In this document: positions 22,232 to 35,188 of the stretch, piece after piece
How the letters are laid out: every line of letters starts with the position of its first letter
Position numbering within the stretch: position 1 is the first letter of the stretch
From: Nymphaea colorata
Lineage: Eukaryota > Streptophyta > Magnoliopsida > Nymphaeales > Nymphaeaceae
Length of the DNA: 64,000 bases
Assembly: GCF_008831285.2 (NCBI RefSeq)
Contig: NC_045143.1
Span: 10,487,503-10,551,502 of the forward strand
Direction: 5' to 3'
Notes under the pieces: generated by a model
What the model was told of the DNA's origin: nothing
The model's input: only the letters and a program-made list of their open reading frames with translations
Database searches by the model: none
Program-made: the position numbers and the translations under genes

Positions 22232-25200
22232 TTAGCCTTCGATGATCTTAACTGCATACCTGCAAAAGGCCAATGACAACAAAATAATGATGCATGGAGC
22301 TCAATCGGTAACAACTATTGGCAGGTTCACGCTTAGACAAATTTAAAACAAAAGGAAACAATGATTCCAATATTAGTTATGAGCCAAATGCACTTGCTAA
22401 ATTTTTTTCATACCCAAATGGACTCTGTTTGACAGTGAGTAGCTCCACATCCAACTGCAAAAAGGAAAAATAGTAGATGTAGGAATGGATTAAGGAATGG
22501 CTTTATGGACAAAGAAATTATGAACGAAATGCTTAAGCTACTAAATACACAAGAGAAAAAGCTATTGAAATAATATTGCTTTTTCTGATAACCTATGTGA
22601 CTTTTGTTTCTTACTACCATAAGCAGCAAAAGCAATTGCATTGTTTTATAGGCCAATCTCAGTGATTGTTTAGATAATGATGCTCTTCAGACTTGCGTTG
22701 CTCTAACATTAGGGACTTTGTAACATTCAAAACTGGATTTTAGGAGAGAAAGAAACATGCTAACTTTCTATTTTTTGAAAAAAGGCCATAACAGTTCCTT
22801 ATTTTTGTTTAAACACTTCAGCTGCACGATGCAATTATTTGAGAACTGTTTCACTTTGAAATGTGCAAATTTTCACGAGTACCTCAAGCGTTGCATTGGG
22901 AGGAATCTCTTGGACACCTTTGCTTCCATAAGCCAGCTCAGGAGGAACAATCAGCAATCTCTAGCATTAGAACAATAGCTGATCAGGAATATCACAAACA
23001 TATAAAAAACATTAAGAAAGGGGCTTCTATTATATCCCAAAAAAATTCAATCATGAGAAACGTGCTACAAAATATCTCATATATAATCGCCCATTAGTTA
23101 GTAAAAAAGCATGCACAATAATTTCGCTTTTTTTTCAAGAGTCTTAATTTTTTAACGTTTTTTTTTTGAGGGGGGGGTGTTATATGACCCTTCCTCTTTC
23201 TATTTTTTCTATATGGCCGATCAGCATAGATGTCATATGGGTCATTTTCTATTAATATCTGTTTACAACTCGATATGTCCATTCCAAAGCAATCTATTGC
23301 TATTGGATGCAGCACTAAAGTGAGATTGGAATCTATATTTACATTGAATCAATTCAATACAAGTGCATTTAAATGTTGAATGCATATTGCTTTTTGTCAG
23401 CATTTATCCTTCCATTTACATCTCATACTTTTCCAACCAAAATTGAGCATGGATTGGATCATCACTAAATCGAGGCTGAGATTCTCATCTTATAGTATCA
23501 CTTCACAGTCAGGCTTGAATCTAACATGAACCAGCTTGCATATTATCAATTTATAAGACTTTAGTCTGTGCAAGTAGCAAGAGCCATATCATTAAAAGTT
23601 AAAACAACAACTTAGTTTGAAGCATAAGCTAGAAAAGGTGATTGTGCTAATACTAGAATTATGATGTACAGGAAGTGCTCAACCATAATCAAATGGTTGT
23701 TCTATATTATTATTATGTTTACATTGAAGGAGAAAATGAAGATGGAATTATTGAAGACAGGCTCTCATTGGTCCTGTTGCGAACAGAGATGAAGAGAAAA
23801 TGCATATAAACTAGAATCAGCAACGATAAATGCAGTCTACTAACTGGCACTTCTTGCAAATATTGTGCAATATCAAACCCAGAAAGCTATCAGTCCAAAT
23901 TTTCTCACCTGACCCCCAGCTCGCATGCCCACAACTCCTAAATCTAATCCCTTGAGTACATTTCCTTTCTCCGACTGACCCACATCAAATCCATAAGGCT
24001 GCACTTACAAATGAAACTGCCTCAAACAAGGAGCAAATGGCATATTGAGTTGGCATGACAACCATGTGAATACATAAAAAGTATCCTTCAGCAAGTATAT
24101 GCAGTTTTATTCATTCTAAAACACGGTCTATAACAGAAATTATGAATAAGATAGCCAAGAATAGCTCAAAGTTTGAATGAACATTTGTGACACAATCTTA
24201 CTGTTCCACCACCAACACCAAGCCCTTGCCTGCTAGTCATAAAGGTTATTCCCTTCCACTTAGCAACATAATGAACCTACAGACAATGCACAAAATGGAA
24301 AACAATACAATAAGTAATGGTTTTGTAGTGAAATAGGCCAAAAGGAACAGTCTACAAATAATTAGGTAATATTATTTTCAAGATAAAGCAATGTGCTTAT
24401 GAAACCTATGTCACAAGGTTGCATGTGCAGGTGTGGACATGGGTACAAAGCATCTTCAAAAGACATGATTATAGTCTTTTGATATCGAAATCAAAACAAG
24501 ATGTAGATATTGTATATACCAAACTCAAAGCATTAAAGCTTGTTTACGAGACTGAACTAATGAATATATGAACCTATGACTCATTTAACATTTAACATCA
24601 AGTTCGAGCCAGAGTCAACTATAATGTTTCAAGTATAATGTGCATATACATAGTTGATCATACTTGCAGTGGCTGAAAATTAAATTTGGCACACCAAAGG
24701 ATCTCCAAAACCCAGTGTGGGATGATACAGGTGTGATGTCTTCTTTAAAGAGTCCACGGTGCATGATCTGAAACAGTTGATAAATAGCTGAAAAATTTGA
24801 GGTTGGTCACATGAAAACATATCCGAATTCCATCCTTTTGACACATTGGAAGTTTTTTTAACATAGATACAAGGTCTCAAAGAAATTTACATGTTTAAAT
24901 TTCAGTCCACCATTTTGACTATGTTTATTGCAGGAAACAAAAAAAGATAAATTATTCACTATGCTTGTTAAAGAAGAGTCCATGGAACGTTGCCTTTGAG
25001 AGTGCAGAATAACCTAACATTGTTTACAACCAAGTGGCCATCACTGCAAATTGAGGATCAACCTCAACTTCTTTTAGCAGTTATTGCATTTGAAGAACTT
25101 CTAGGGAATTCAGTCAAGTGGAGTACATCATGGATGACCTGGCTCACAACATTCTGGTGGTGCATCTGGCAAGCCCATAAGGCCATAACAACTGCTCCTT

Positions 25201-27277
25201 TCATGGAGAAAAAGTTTGATTATTCAAGTACAACCACTGTTTGACACAACCAAGCTATAAACTTGACGTGCTATCAAAATTTTCTGGACTAGTGATAGTA
25301 TCATGATCTTTCTGTACGGGACCATGTGTGACAATTTACAACCATCTGACCAATTGAGGCAGCAACTTCTCCATTTCTACTCTAAAGTCTTTCCATTTGC
25401 TCGAAGTTTAAATGAAACTCAATGTGTATCCATTTAGTGCTTTCAAAATGAACAAGATGATAGATTTTCCATTTGTACTTTAAATCTAAAAAGTTGAAAT
25501 GAATCTTGATATGTATCCGTTAACTGCTTTCAGATAAGCAAGAAGGTAGATTATCAACATGAGGTCCGTGAGTAGAAACTTGAATATTTAGATATGCCCT
25601 TTTCTGGTCCTGAAGATGCATCCATGAAAGCCAATTAATGCACAATGAAGAGAACAAGTACCGTGTGGAGCTCTTGTCATTCATACAATGTCTATATAAG
25701 ATAACATCAACTTCAAAAATTTTGCATTGCAATCTCAGAGATTCAGAATTCCAAATAAAGAAAATTCATACCGCAACTCGTGAGCCCTTTACAGCTTGAG
25801 GCCCACCTCCAACCTTTAGGTCGTAGTACCTATCAAAAGGAAACCATAATTAGCACCTCTGAGACGATAAACAACCATTTCTATGGGACAGAAAATTTAG
25901 GTGAAAGCAAAATGCAGGAATAATTACTGACTTCAAACCATTCGGAAGAGTTGTATATTCACTTTCAGGTATCTTTGCACCTCTAAGCTGAAAAAGGAGA
26001 AAAATGCAGAGATCAACTTCGATCTCATGTCACAACACTGAAGAAAGAGGATACAGACAAGCACAGGCTAATTAGTAATTACCGCCCTTCTGCTTGTTGA
26101 AACAGCTCCAGCTCCATCACTGAGCAGCAGTCCAGAAGCTAATGCATCACCAAAAAAAAAAGCCATGTTAGTGCCAAGGAAAATAATAGTAAAAAGACAC
26201 AAATATAAGAATTTGAAATGCAGCTTAGAATGGCATCCCCAAACTTGTGAGAGTTGTATGAACATCATTGCTTTGACTCGGGTGTCAAGAGAGCACGTTT
26301 ATTTTGAAATCTCTGCCACACTTCCGATGGCAAGTGATCTATACTTCCATAATTTGATTCATGAAACAATGAATTGCTCATAGAAGAAAGATTCCCAACA
26401 TACGTTCAGTTTTTTGTATATCTCAGAAGAATAGAGATTAGAATAAGTTAATTAATACGAACTGACCTGTTACTACGGTCCAAGACGCATCTCAACTGCT
26501 GAAATACTTATTTTGTGCTTCATTTGGTTTTATTCCAACCTATGTTGACATGAATTAACCTCTAAATACTTTCTAGATATAATTCCATACTTAACTTCTT
26601 GCAACAACCTTTAGCAGCATGTCATTTCTTTTTGCAACATCTGATATCTAGAACTGATGAAAGCTTTTCCCAGTAACTAACGGTTTCCATATTTGACTGA
26701 TGCACTTCTAAATTTTAGGAGGCGTTAGAAACAAAAGGTAGTAAGAAATATAAGCTCATTAACAGTAGCAAGAAACAAAGGAATTCCTCAAACAATTAGT
26801 ACAAACGTCAGCGACTTATAGTTTCTTGGTGGAAATCCAGATTGTTTAGATTGGTATGAAAGGTTTCAACAGTAACCACTTGCTCTTTCTATTTTTTCCT
26901 TTAAATGGAATAGCAAGAAATATCGAACTAATTCGGTGCATGAGATCACTGAAAATCAAAAGCTTGTAAATCTACAGGACCAAAAACTAAAACGTTTGTG
27001 AAGAATTAAATAAATAAGAAGGCAAAAGTTAAAAAAGAGACCCCAACAAACCTGAAGAGAGAATGAAGTAGATAAACCTTCTCCTGTCAGTGTCAACTGC
27101 AGCAGTAGTAAGCAAGGGGGATGAGGCGCAGGAAACTCTCGTGCTCGGTCTTCTGCGGCTGGGACGCAAGGGGAGGGATATTGGTGGGATCTGGTCTGTT
27201 GGGGCGAAGGCGGTGGTAGGGATCAATGAACATTTGAGATTGTGAAGAAGGGAAGCATCCATGTTGGCAATGGCCAT
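22232..27277 (-). CDS. FKBP18: Thylakoid-lumen FKBP-type immunophilin, FKBP18-like
   Basis: Nine exons on the minus strand: 27277-27052, 26138-26083, 25987-25932, 25829-25772, 24276-24202, 23998-23909, 22960-22883, 22454-22414 and 22259-22232. All are GT-AG and in frame, giving 235 residues. Residues 1-60 are Ser/Thr/Arg-rich, like a chloroplast transit peptide. RRR (65-67) followed by a hydrophobic stretch and AGA (85-87) looks like a twin-arginine lumen signal. The FKBP domain (about 115-225) has AVHYVAKWKG, GFDVGQSE, VLKGLDLGV, VPPELAYG and IPPNATLELDVELL. Against FKBP12, the loop Asp and the pocket Trp are replaced (FMTSRQ for FDSS; KGLD for RGWE), while Tyr of LAYG is kept, so isomerase activity may be weak. 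Known lumenal FKBPs act in photosystem assembly. FKBP18 assignment rests on remembered similarity; another FKBP16-20 member is possible. Confidence 0.9.
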
Positions 27278-29774
27278 GAACAGTTACTCCTTAGTTTGAG
27301 TACTCCGTGGAAGTTGGAACTGGCAGAGAAACCACGGCCTTGGAGAAACAGGGATAAGTGCAAATATTAAAAACTCCAATTTCTGTCAGCCTCTAGTTTT
27401 TGGCCCCATTTTGTGGCTGAATTTTATGTAAGGCGCAGAAAATGGACTTTGTCCTCTTCTTGGCTTCTGAATCTCTGATGTAAGAACCTAAATTACCATT
27501 GCTTCGTGTGCGTCCGTGGAAACGTAACCATTATTGTTAATAAATTATTAATAACTATCAAGATGCGTTTTGAAATCTTTTGAATAAATACAATGCAAAG
27601 AAAAAAGTGACAAGCAAATAGATTTGACTATATACATACATCTTATGCAACAAATTACAGAGAAAAGACCTGTGAGTTTTAACTTTATTTAAATTTAGCA
27701 ATATGTTCCCTCCGACAAATTATGCATTTAAAAATACACGTTGCATGATAACATCATAGAAATATTTTTATGATAGCATTTGGAATAAGCTTCTGACAAG
27801 ATATATTTTTCTATTTTTCTATGACATCATGCACATTTAATAATGAAATACTTAATTAAAATACTTAATTAAGTTACGAACATGAGCAAAAGCAACGGCT
27901 ATACCGCCAAAAAAGATCGAGTCACGCCAACATAAGTAATTTTCCCAGAAAAGTCGCCAAATATATTAAATACTATATGTTTCAAAGAATAATAAATTGA
28001 CAATTGCCTATATGAAAACAAAGAAATCTGAATAGAAAGAAATATATGCAAGCTTGGAGCAGATGATGAAATAATATGTTACTATTCCCATCGTCAAACT
28101 ACTATAATAACGGGAAGTATCTGCCCCCTGAAAGTTGGGGCAGTTTCATATAACTTTAAATTTATCATTTTTTAAAGTTTCACTCCAATTTGTAGAGCAA
28201 GTTTTCATGAAACATGAAAGAGAAAAATACTGTTGTTGCACACAACCCATAAAGGGATTTATTGATGCAAAAAGAAAAGGAGAGCACATTTCAAATTTCA
28301 GTTCAAGTTAGTGTGAGATTTGTCCATTCTGCCATGCAGAACTTGTATAGAAGATCTTTTCTTTTTGGAAGGAGCGCCCGGGTCAAAGGTAGAAGCAGGT
28401 GTTGGTATTGTGTGGGCAATTGCCTACACAAAGCCACAAAAAAATGATTATTTTCATATTAGTACTTTAAGATAAATTTTTCATTTGTGCTTCTTAAAAA
28501 TTAAGATTTTATAACTAGTACCTCTTAACTAGAAAGCCTTCCCTCGATGTTTTTGTTTATAGAAAGAGAAACCTGATTTGACACCTTCAATCACGATAAT
28601 TTAAACAACTTAAATTCCGAATTGAACATTAAGGTGGCGTAATATTTTGAGATATAAGAAATTATCTAGTTTTTTTTTGCTCCAAATTGTTCGCTCGCTC
28701 TGCACGAATGCCACGAACTAACGGTCCTTTCTTCAGGCCGATCGCGTGAGGCGGTTATTTTAACAGTCTTTTTCCGCACTTTCAGTAACTAGCCGTTGAC
28801 TCTAGGGCAGTAGCTAAAGACGAAGGTAATTTTTCCATCATCTCGGTTCACGAAACGGTTACACAAGGCCAGTAACGATTAGCTTCAGAAGGGCTGACAC
28901 AACGGTTTGGAGTGAAGTTAGTAAGCAGTTACTTTTTATTTTGAATGTGAGGTTACGGATATACAATATACAAGTTGAAGGGCATTGAGTGATACCTGAA
29001 GTTTTTGGGGATAAGAAGTTGGATAAGAGTTTCGGCTCTCTATCACATAAATGGGTCTTAAATCTTTTTTTTTTTTGAAAAAAAATGGACAATGAAACAA
29101 ATACAAAAAAAAAACTTAGTTGTTTCGTATGCGATAAAGGAGAATGAATAGCTAGAAATTTAAGTGCCGGTGGGAAGAAATATGTGAATTAGTATCTGAT
29201 GACTGAGAGCTCATACATAAATATAAATAAAAATATGTGTTTTCACATTCACTTTTGTACATTGTTGAGGGGAGGGGGTGGCAGGTGGCCCTGGGCTTAT
29301 ATGTAGCTCTGCCCCTGATTGATATAGAGCATTGCCATGCAAGGTGCCATATGTATGTTCAATATTTGAGAAATGCAATATTCTAGAGATGAGTAAACAC
29401 ATTGGCATAACAGATCAATGTGTTTATTAGCAGTCAGTGGCTGGTATGCAGTCAGTGCCTAATTTATATCTGAATGGCATCAGCCCCTTGTGGAAGTTCA
29501 TGTTAGGACCAGGAAGGTGGAGGTTTTATGCCTCGGGCGGGCGACAAAGACTCTCAGCCCAGGTAGTTTCTTTTAAATAAAAACTGAAAAAGAAAAACAC
29601 ATATCATGATCAAACACATTTATCACGCACACTAAACCGAATATAAAGATGGGGATTTCTTGGTGAAATGCATTAACAAGAACCTTCTTTTCAGGACAAT
29701 ATTAACGTCTTCTAGTAATCTCACTCACAAGAAAGTCTAACTAAAGTGACATGGAATTAACATGTAAAAGCTAC
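27278..29774. other. Intergenic between FKBP and CHUP1-like copy B
   Basis: Includes the FKBP promoter (upstream of 27277) and probable 3' UTR of copy B at the right end. AT-rich. A short GC-rich phrase near 29265-29320 (GGGGAGGGGGTGGCAGG, then CTCTGCCCCTG) belongs to the dispersed repeat also seen at 38416, 43877 and 53878. No gene recognised. Confidence 0.4.
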
Positions 29775-32045
29775 TCAGCTCATTGCAGTGCTAACAAGAA
29801 ACTTTCTGGACCTTGGGAGTACCATGACATCTGTAGCATAGTCAAGTTTCCCACATGATGAAACATTTTCATAAGAACGTGAACTCCTGACTTTCAGAGC
29901 CTCATCTGCTGGAGCGCTGCACCTGTCTTCATCGTGTACCTTCTTCCTTCTGTCGTTGCTGTTCACCCATTTCTTGATCTTATGTATCAACTTCGGCTTT
30001 GACGTTTTAGTCCTCTTTGAATCTGTGTCTCCAGAGGAATCAATCATATCTGTGGCCGTTGTTGATGAGCAGTCAGAATCGTAGCCTGAACACTTCTTCT
30101 CATCCACTCCACGTTCAGGATCTGCTTTCTCTCCATTCTCATGTTCTGTGCTATTCTTCTCTTTAGGCCTGTGCTTCTTTTTCAGTTCATGCTTTAGACA
30201 AGCATTGATCCATCGCAAATAGATAAGCTCCTCTATGTCGGCGCGCCTATCGTTTCGATAAATTTCCATCTGCTTGGACAGCTCTGCATTAGCAATTCTC
30301 ATTCTGCTTGCTTCCTCAATTGCCATCTTCGTTGCTTCTTTCTGCAATACACGAATAAGATGGATTGGTTAGAAGGCATGCTTTAGCAGTTGGTAGGACT
30401 CTACGAGTCATCATTTGGTTTCTGCATTTTGCTTGTTCCAAATTTTATCTGAATTCTTTCATTTTTCATTTCTAAATAGAACAATTCAAACCCATTTGCA
30501 TCGTTCTTCTATGCAAGTTTCTGATTTTCCTGATAAAAAAACTAAGTTCAGAAACTGATGCTGACAGTAATGATATAGGGATTAGTGCAACAAACCTCAG
30601 CTGTCAAGCTTTCCATGACACAGTCCATTTGGTTCATTAGTTCAATCTTGTCATGCATCAGTTCCGAGTTGCCACTTTTTAACTCATCAATTTCACCATG
30701 TAAGCCTTCTATCATCTTTTTCATCTCAGACTCTCTCCTCATAATCTCCGTTTCTCTTGCTTTCTGGACAGCAAGCTGCTGACGAAGCTTGACCATTGCT
30801 TCCTTCTTTTTTCTCCAACTCTTCTCAATCTTCCTCTGTGCTGCCTTCACTTTCATTCTTTCTGATTCCATTTCAGCCTTGAGGGCTGCATGTTCAGCTA
30901 CAAGCAATTTGAGCAGCTTATTTTCACTGTCAAGACATTCAACTTTCCTGGTCAAGCTTTCAATCTCTGCATCCTTTTCCTCTACCAGCCTTTGAAGGTT
31001 CCCTACCATTGATTCTTGCTCTTTGTAAAGGAGCATCTGAGTTTCCAATTCCTGCTTGTTCTCTTGCAGAGAGGTGATCTGGCTCTTGAGATCCTCAAGT
31101 TCTTGCTCGAGGATATTAGAGTCATGGCTCTGGCCTTCATGCGAGCAGATTGGTTCTTTGATCACCTCCCTCGAATTAGTCAGCTCGTCCTGCAAATTGC
31201 GGGCCAAGTTTTATAACTATCTGCGCCAGCTTGTCGATGCTACCAAATTCAGAAAATCACTTGAAAAGCGAGAAAGCGATGTACTGTACAAAGTGATTTA
31301 TTGTCATACGAAGATGGATGTTTGGTCAATATAACAGGCTTAGATTGAAGATGATTTTTCAGTCCCGGCTCACAGATGGGGAGAGTTTCAAGTAAATTTA
31401 AAGCCATGGGTCTCTCTTTGGATGATTTATTTCCACTGCGAGTTGTTCTGACAAAAGTTGTACTGTCGAAGTTAAAGGAGAGAGGTTGATATATAAATCA
31501 ATGAAATTCACCTATTCAGTCATATCTAGAAATTCAATCATAACTGGAATTCCAATTGAATCAAATGTTTGATGACTTGATCCATTCAAATGCCTAACCG
31601 TCACCATCATCGGCCGTAAATAGAGGAAGTTTCAAACATATGTGGGTGGACATGAAATCGGCCAAGACAAAGAATTTCCGATTTTTCATCTCCTTTTAGC
31701 ATGAAACAGGCATGTAAGAATTCAAGTATCTCAGTTCATAGTAAAAATAGGTTCCTTTCTGCAACAATCCTAGGAGAAACGTATTAAAAACCAAGAATTA
31801 TAACTTACTTCACTCGTTCTAATACAACCAGTAACAAGCGAAAGGTCAAGATGCTTGTGAATGCTGTAAACTCGATTATCTCCATCGTTGCTAATGCAGG
31901 CTATGCCTGCAGAAAGCACAAATTATGAGCAGTTATATAATAACAAAAGCAGTGGAGTTTCAAAAGCAACAGTACCATTTTTTCCATGAGAAGATAGGTC
32001 AGGCCATCTGCTCTTGTTCTTGGACTTGGATTTTCTGTAAAACAT
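29775..32045 (-). CDS. Short CHUP1-like coiled-coil protein (copy B)
   Basis: Four coding exons on the minus strand: 32045-31976, 31906-31809, 31189-30596 and 30341-29775. Junctions are GT-AG and in frame, giving 442 residues. Residues 57-280 form an almost continuous coiled coil (DLKSQITSLQENKQELE, later REIMRR-like Arg/Glu-rich heptads). The family hallmark YLRWINACLKHEL lies at 295-307. An acidic Ser-rich linker is followed by the basic motif KPKLIHKIKKWV and about 55 more residues. Known: CHUP1-family proteins link organelles or microtubules to the cytoskeleton. As in copy A, the conserved C-terminal domain is missing. Unlike A, no N-terminal hydrophobic anchor is seen from this start. 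Upstream exons are likely (see the leader entry), so the true N-terminus is uncertain. Confidence 0.75.
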
Positions 32046-32990
32046 GATGCTAGCAATTGTATCTCCAAGCGATCAATTCGAGATCAGAAGTCGTCTTCCT
32101 CTGTCTTCCTGACCAGGCTACCATGCACCATCTGTTTTCATCTTTTACCTTCTTGCAGCTTTCTTCTTCACCCTTCTGGTTCACATGCAAAGTGTCCGCC
32201 AGTTTCTGCGTGGAGAGAAGATGTGATGATCGCATTCAGAACTCGACATGTGGTGAGAAAAGGGAAAACCAGAACATATTTTACATCTCTTCTTTGTCTA
32301 AAAGATATTGGTTACATATATTATTACAAAATCCAGAAACGAGATGCCTGTAAAAAGAAAAATCGTCGACCATGCAGAATTTTTCATTATGTTAACATAA
32401 TCTTAATGTCCTGAGGCCAAGTCTTTGTGCCGATATATAGATACATACGAAAAACACAAAATATCTATCACCAATAGAAACCCAGACATTGAAAAACAGA
32501 AAACAAAAACTCACCATGCTAATAGTCCTTTTCAGTCTAATCAATACTTCTCAGATTTAAGATACAGTCCTTCCAACAGTTTTGGGTTTTCATTTTTCAA
32601 ATATCGCAATAAGATCATGATATTTGGGAGAGATCACGTTTATCTGTAACTATGGTTAGAGTGATTTTCAGATGAAAAATTAAGATGAAAAGAGCCTTAC
32701 CTGTGAACTCTCTGTAACTGTACACTACGACGCAAATCTACCACTTTACAGGAAAACTTCCAATTGAATTCAATCCCAAGTCTCTGTAATCTGTGGGTTA
32801 CTGACCGCAGGGCGTTTATGGGGATACGCCAAGAGGAAATGGAAGGAGTTATGATGCCTGCTCCTGTTTCCTTCTGGTTTCTCCAGGTCCTCCTCCATGA
32901 AAGCACCAATGAAATATATGAGAAGGCTTCCCCTGTTGTTTCGATTTTGTATCAATGGGCGTCCATTGTATCGAGAGATTGATTCTGCCT
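32046..32990 (-). other. Probable 5' leader/upstream exons of CHUP1-like copy B
   Basis: A good donor (CACAG|GTAAGG) near 32698-32704 ends a transcribed-looking segment that contains a 42-codon short frame starting ATGGAGGAGGACC. A second exon-like block lies near 32150-32205 (acceptor CACGCAG, donor AAG|GTAAAAG) reading KLADTLHVNQKGEEESCKK. It does not join in frame to the exon at 32045, so I treat it as leader or alternative exon rather than coding. Confidence 0.4.
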
Positions 32991-33751
32991 GTTTTTTCTT
33001 CTTCTCTCGTGTATATACAAGTCAACATATAATTTTGGCGTTGTTAGTCAATTTGTAATCTTTGGGGAGTATCAAGTTATTAGATTAATTTTTGAAATAA
33101 ATGTCGGTTAAGATGTTGGAATCGCATTCCTTAACTTGGTCCACGAACTAAAAATCTTCACGTATATCACTAATTGCTTCTTCCGTCAAGACCAAAAAAT
33201 AATGAAGAAAAGCTGCCTACTTGATTGCCTATTTAGATGTAGCCGCCTAACATTTAGGTAATCTCTTGTTTGCTCTATTTACAAGTATTGTTTCAAAAAG
33301 TTTGCTCTTATAATCTCTTGCTTACTGTTATTCAGCCAAATGAATTCCATCCGCCCCAGCCCGATTTCATCGGATTTCCAATGAATAGATTCCAAATGAA
33401 TTCATTTAAATGCCATTAAAAGAATTCACTTAAATGCGATATGAATTTACTTAAATTACCCTTGTCTGTTGATTTATAATGAAAAAACATACTAAATGGG
33501 AAAAACATTCATATATATATTATATTATGTGAAAGATTACTATGGTTGTGATCTAACTAGAGTCATCCATCTAAACAAAATGGATTGCTGATAGAAAAAC
33601 ATTGAAAAAAAAGTGTAAGCTAATAAGATGAAAATGCCCAATGTTTATCTTTGTTTTTCTTTCTGTTTTTCTCTCAATGGTTTATGATATTGGATCGGAC
33701 AGTCCTGATTAAATGGTTAAGCGATTATAAAAAAATTGAGTTACCATTCAA

Positions 33752-33845
<94 letters not shown>

Positions 33846-34921
33846 ATGTTTCCCTTTCTCAAAATGTCTGTCCAGAAATAATCCTGAAAGCATCCTGCCG
33901 GAAGTTAGGGTTCCTATCTTTATTAATCAAAGAACGAAAAGAAAATACAAATAATCAAACAATAAAAACAAAAATAGACTTGCATACGTAGCATCTAAGA
34001 AAATCAAAGCTGCCTGTCCAGAAATAAGTCACTAATGGGTGCTCGGCAACAATAATAATATGTCACTGTTTCATGTATCTACCTCAAAATTTAGAACGAA
34101 TTCATAAAAAAACATGCTGCCAAAGAACATAAAGTTTTGTTTAAGCATGTATTCTAACTTGGAGTTTACACGGGTTGATTGGGTTTGTATGCATTTTCTT
34201 AGTTTGACTCGAAATTCGTGCTTTTGTTTCAAATATGAAAAAATAAAAATCATACGTGAAATTTTTACATATGTTCTGAAACAGGTTTCCCTGAAATCAG
34301 ACTTTCCATGAGACTGAGCAGGAAAGACTCTCCTGTAGATGTGAATGTGAATTTTCTTATTAAAACCAATTGCTTAAATTCAAGTTTGAATCAAATCTCA
34401 GATTATATCCAAACCATTGACATCTCTATCTTAAACCAACGTTAAATTTCCGGGACCAACCAATTAAAGTTACGGTATTTTTTTCTTCATCGGCGAGTTG
34501 AAGATGGGCAGATGCCTACCAAATCAGGCCCAAATGACGTAACCGCGATATAAATCCTTTAGTTTCTTCAACTCAAAGATCTTAGGTCCAATCTGCTGAT
34601 CAGTGTACAGGACCGCTTGTTGGCACGCATGCAGAGGTGGGTCCGATCTCTGCTCCAACTGTTCAAATCACTTTTCTACGGGATTTGTATAAGGCAGCCG
34701 TTTATGGAAATTTTAAATCAAGAAATGCATTAAAAATACTATAAATCATAAAAGGGCATCAAATCTTGGGTATTTGAAGATACCTGCCAACTTGTTCTTC
34801 ATACCAGTTATATATATATATATATATATTATATTATTCATTAATGCTTTCGTTGTAATCCTTTAGCTTCAATTTAAAATACTCAAGGAGTCAAGGTTCT
34901 TTCCCGCTTCCCTCAGAGGTA
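32991..34921. other. Intergenic with microsatellites
   Basis: AT-rich. Has a Tourist-like phrase cluster at about 33340-33480 (AAATGAATTC repeated in both orientations), a compound microsatellite at 33757-33842 and a short AT tract near 34810-34830. No gene recognised. Confidence 0.4.
33757..33842. repeat. Compound (CT)n(AT)n microsatellite
   Basis: About 20 CT units joined directly to about 22 AT units. It creates spurious long frames of Leu-Ser and Tyr-Ile repeats. Confidence 0.98.
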
Positions 34922-35188
34922 GGTATTTGATAGTTTCGGATTTGAGATCCTAATGATTTGATAACTGTGAATTTAAGGTCGTAGTCTCTTGCTTTCGATC
35001 TTAAATAGAACTTTTTCTTAATGAAAACAAGTAAAATAAAGATCTTAAGTATGGATCTTAGGTTTAACCTATGATCTTTAGTATGATTAACCATAAATTT
35101 TATCATGGATCTTTTACCATATCAGCAACATGTTGTTGCTCGATCTACATCAGATCTATGAATTTCAAATCCGAAATAGTCAAACACC
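34922..35188. mobile_element. MITE-like element, GTGTTTGATAG...GGATC family
   Basis: The left end GTATTTGATAGTTTCGGAT and the reverse complement of the right end GTGTTTGACTATTTCGGAT form imperfect terminal inverted repeats. Interior phrases TTGAGATC, ATGGATCTTA and GATCTTA recur in both orientations. Same family as 11657-11897. Confidence 0.6.

Noticed and set aside
32770-32955. Possible first coding exon of CHUP1-like copy B
   Set aside because: The frame closes before the GTAAGG donor; the frame open at the donor has no ATG. Treated as leader with a short upstream frame.
33651-33954. Frames with Leu-Ser and Tyr-Ile runs
   Set aside because: Produced by the (CT)n(AT)n microsatellite.
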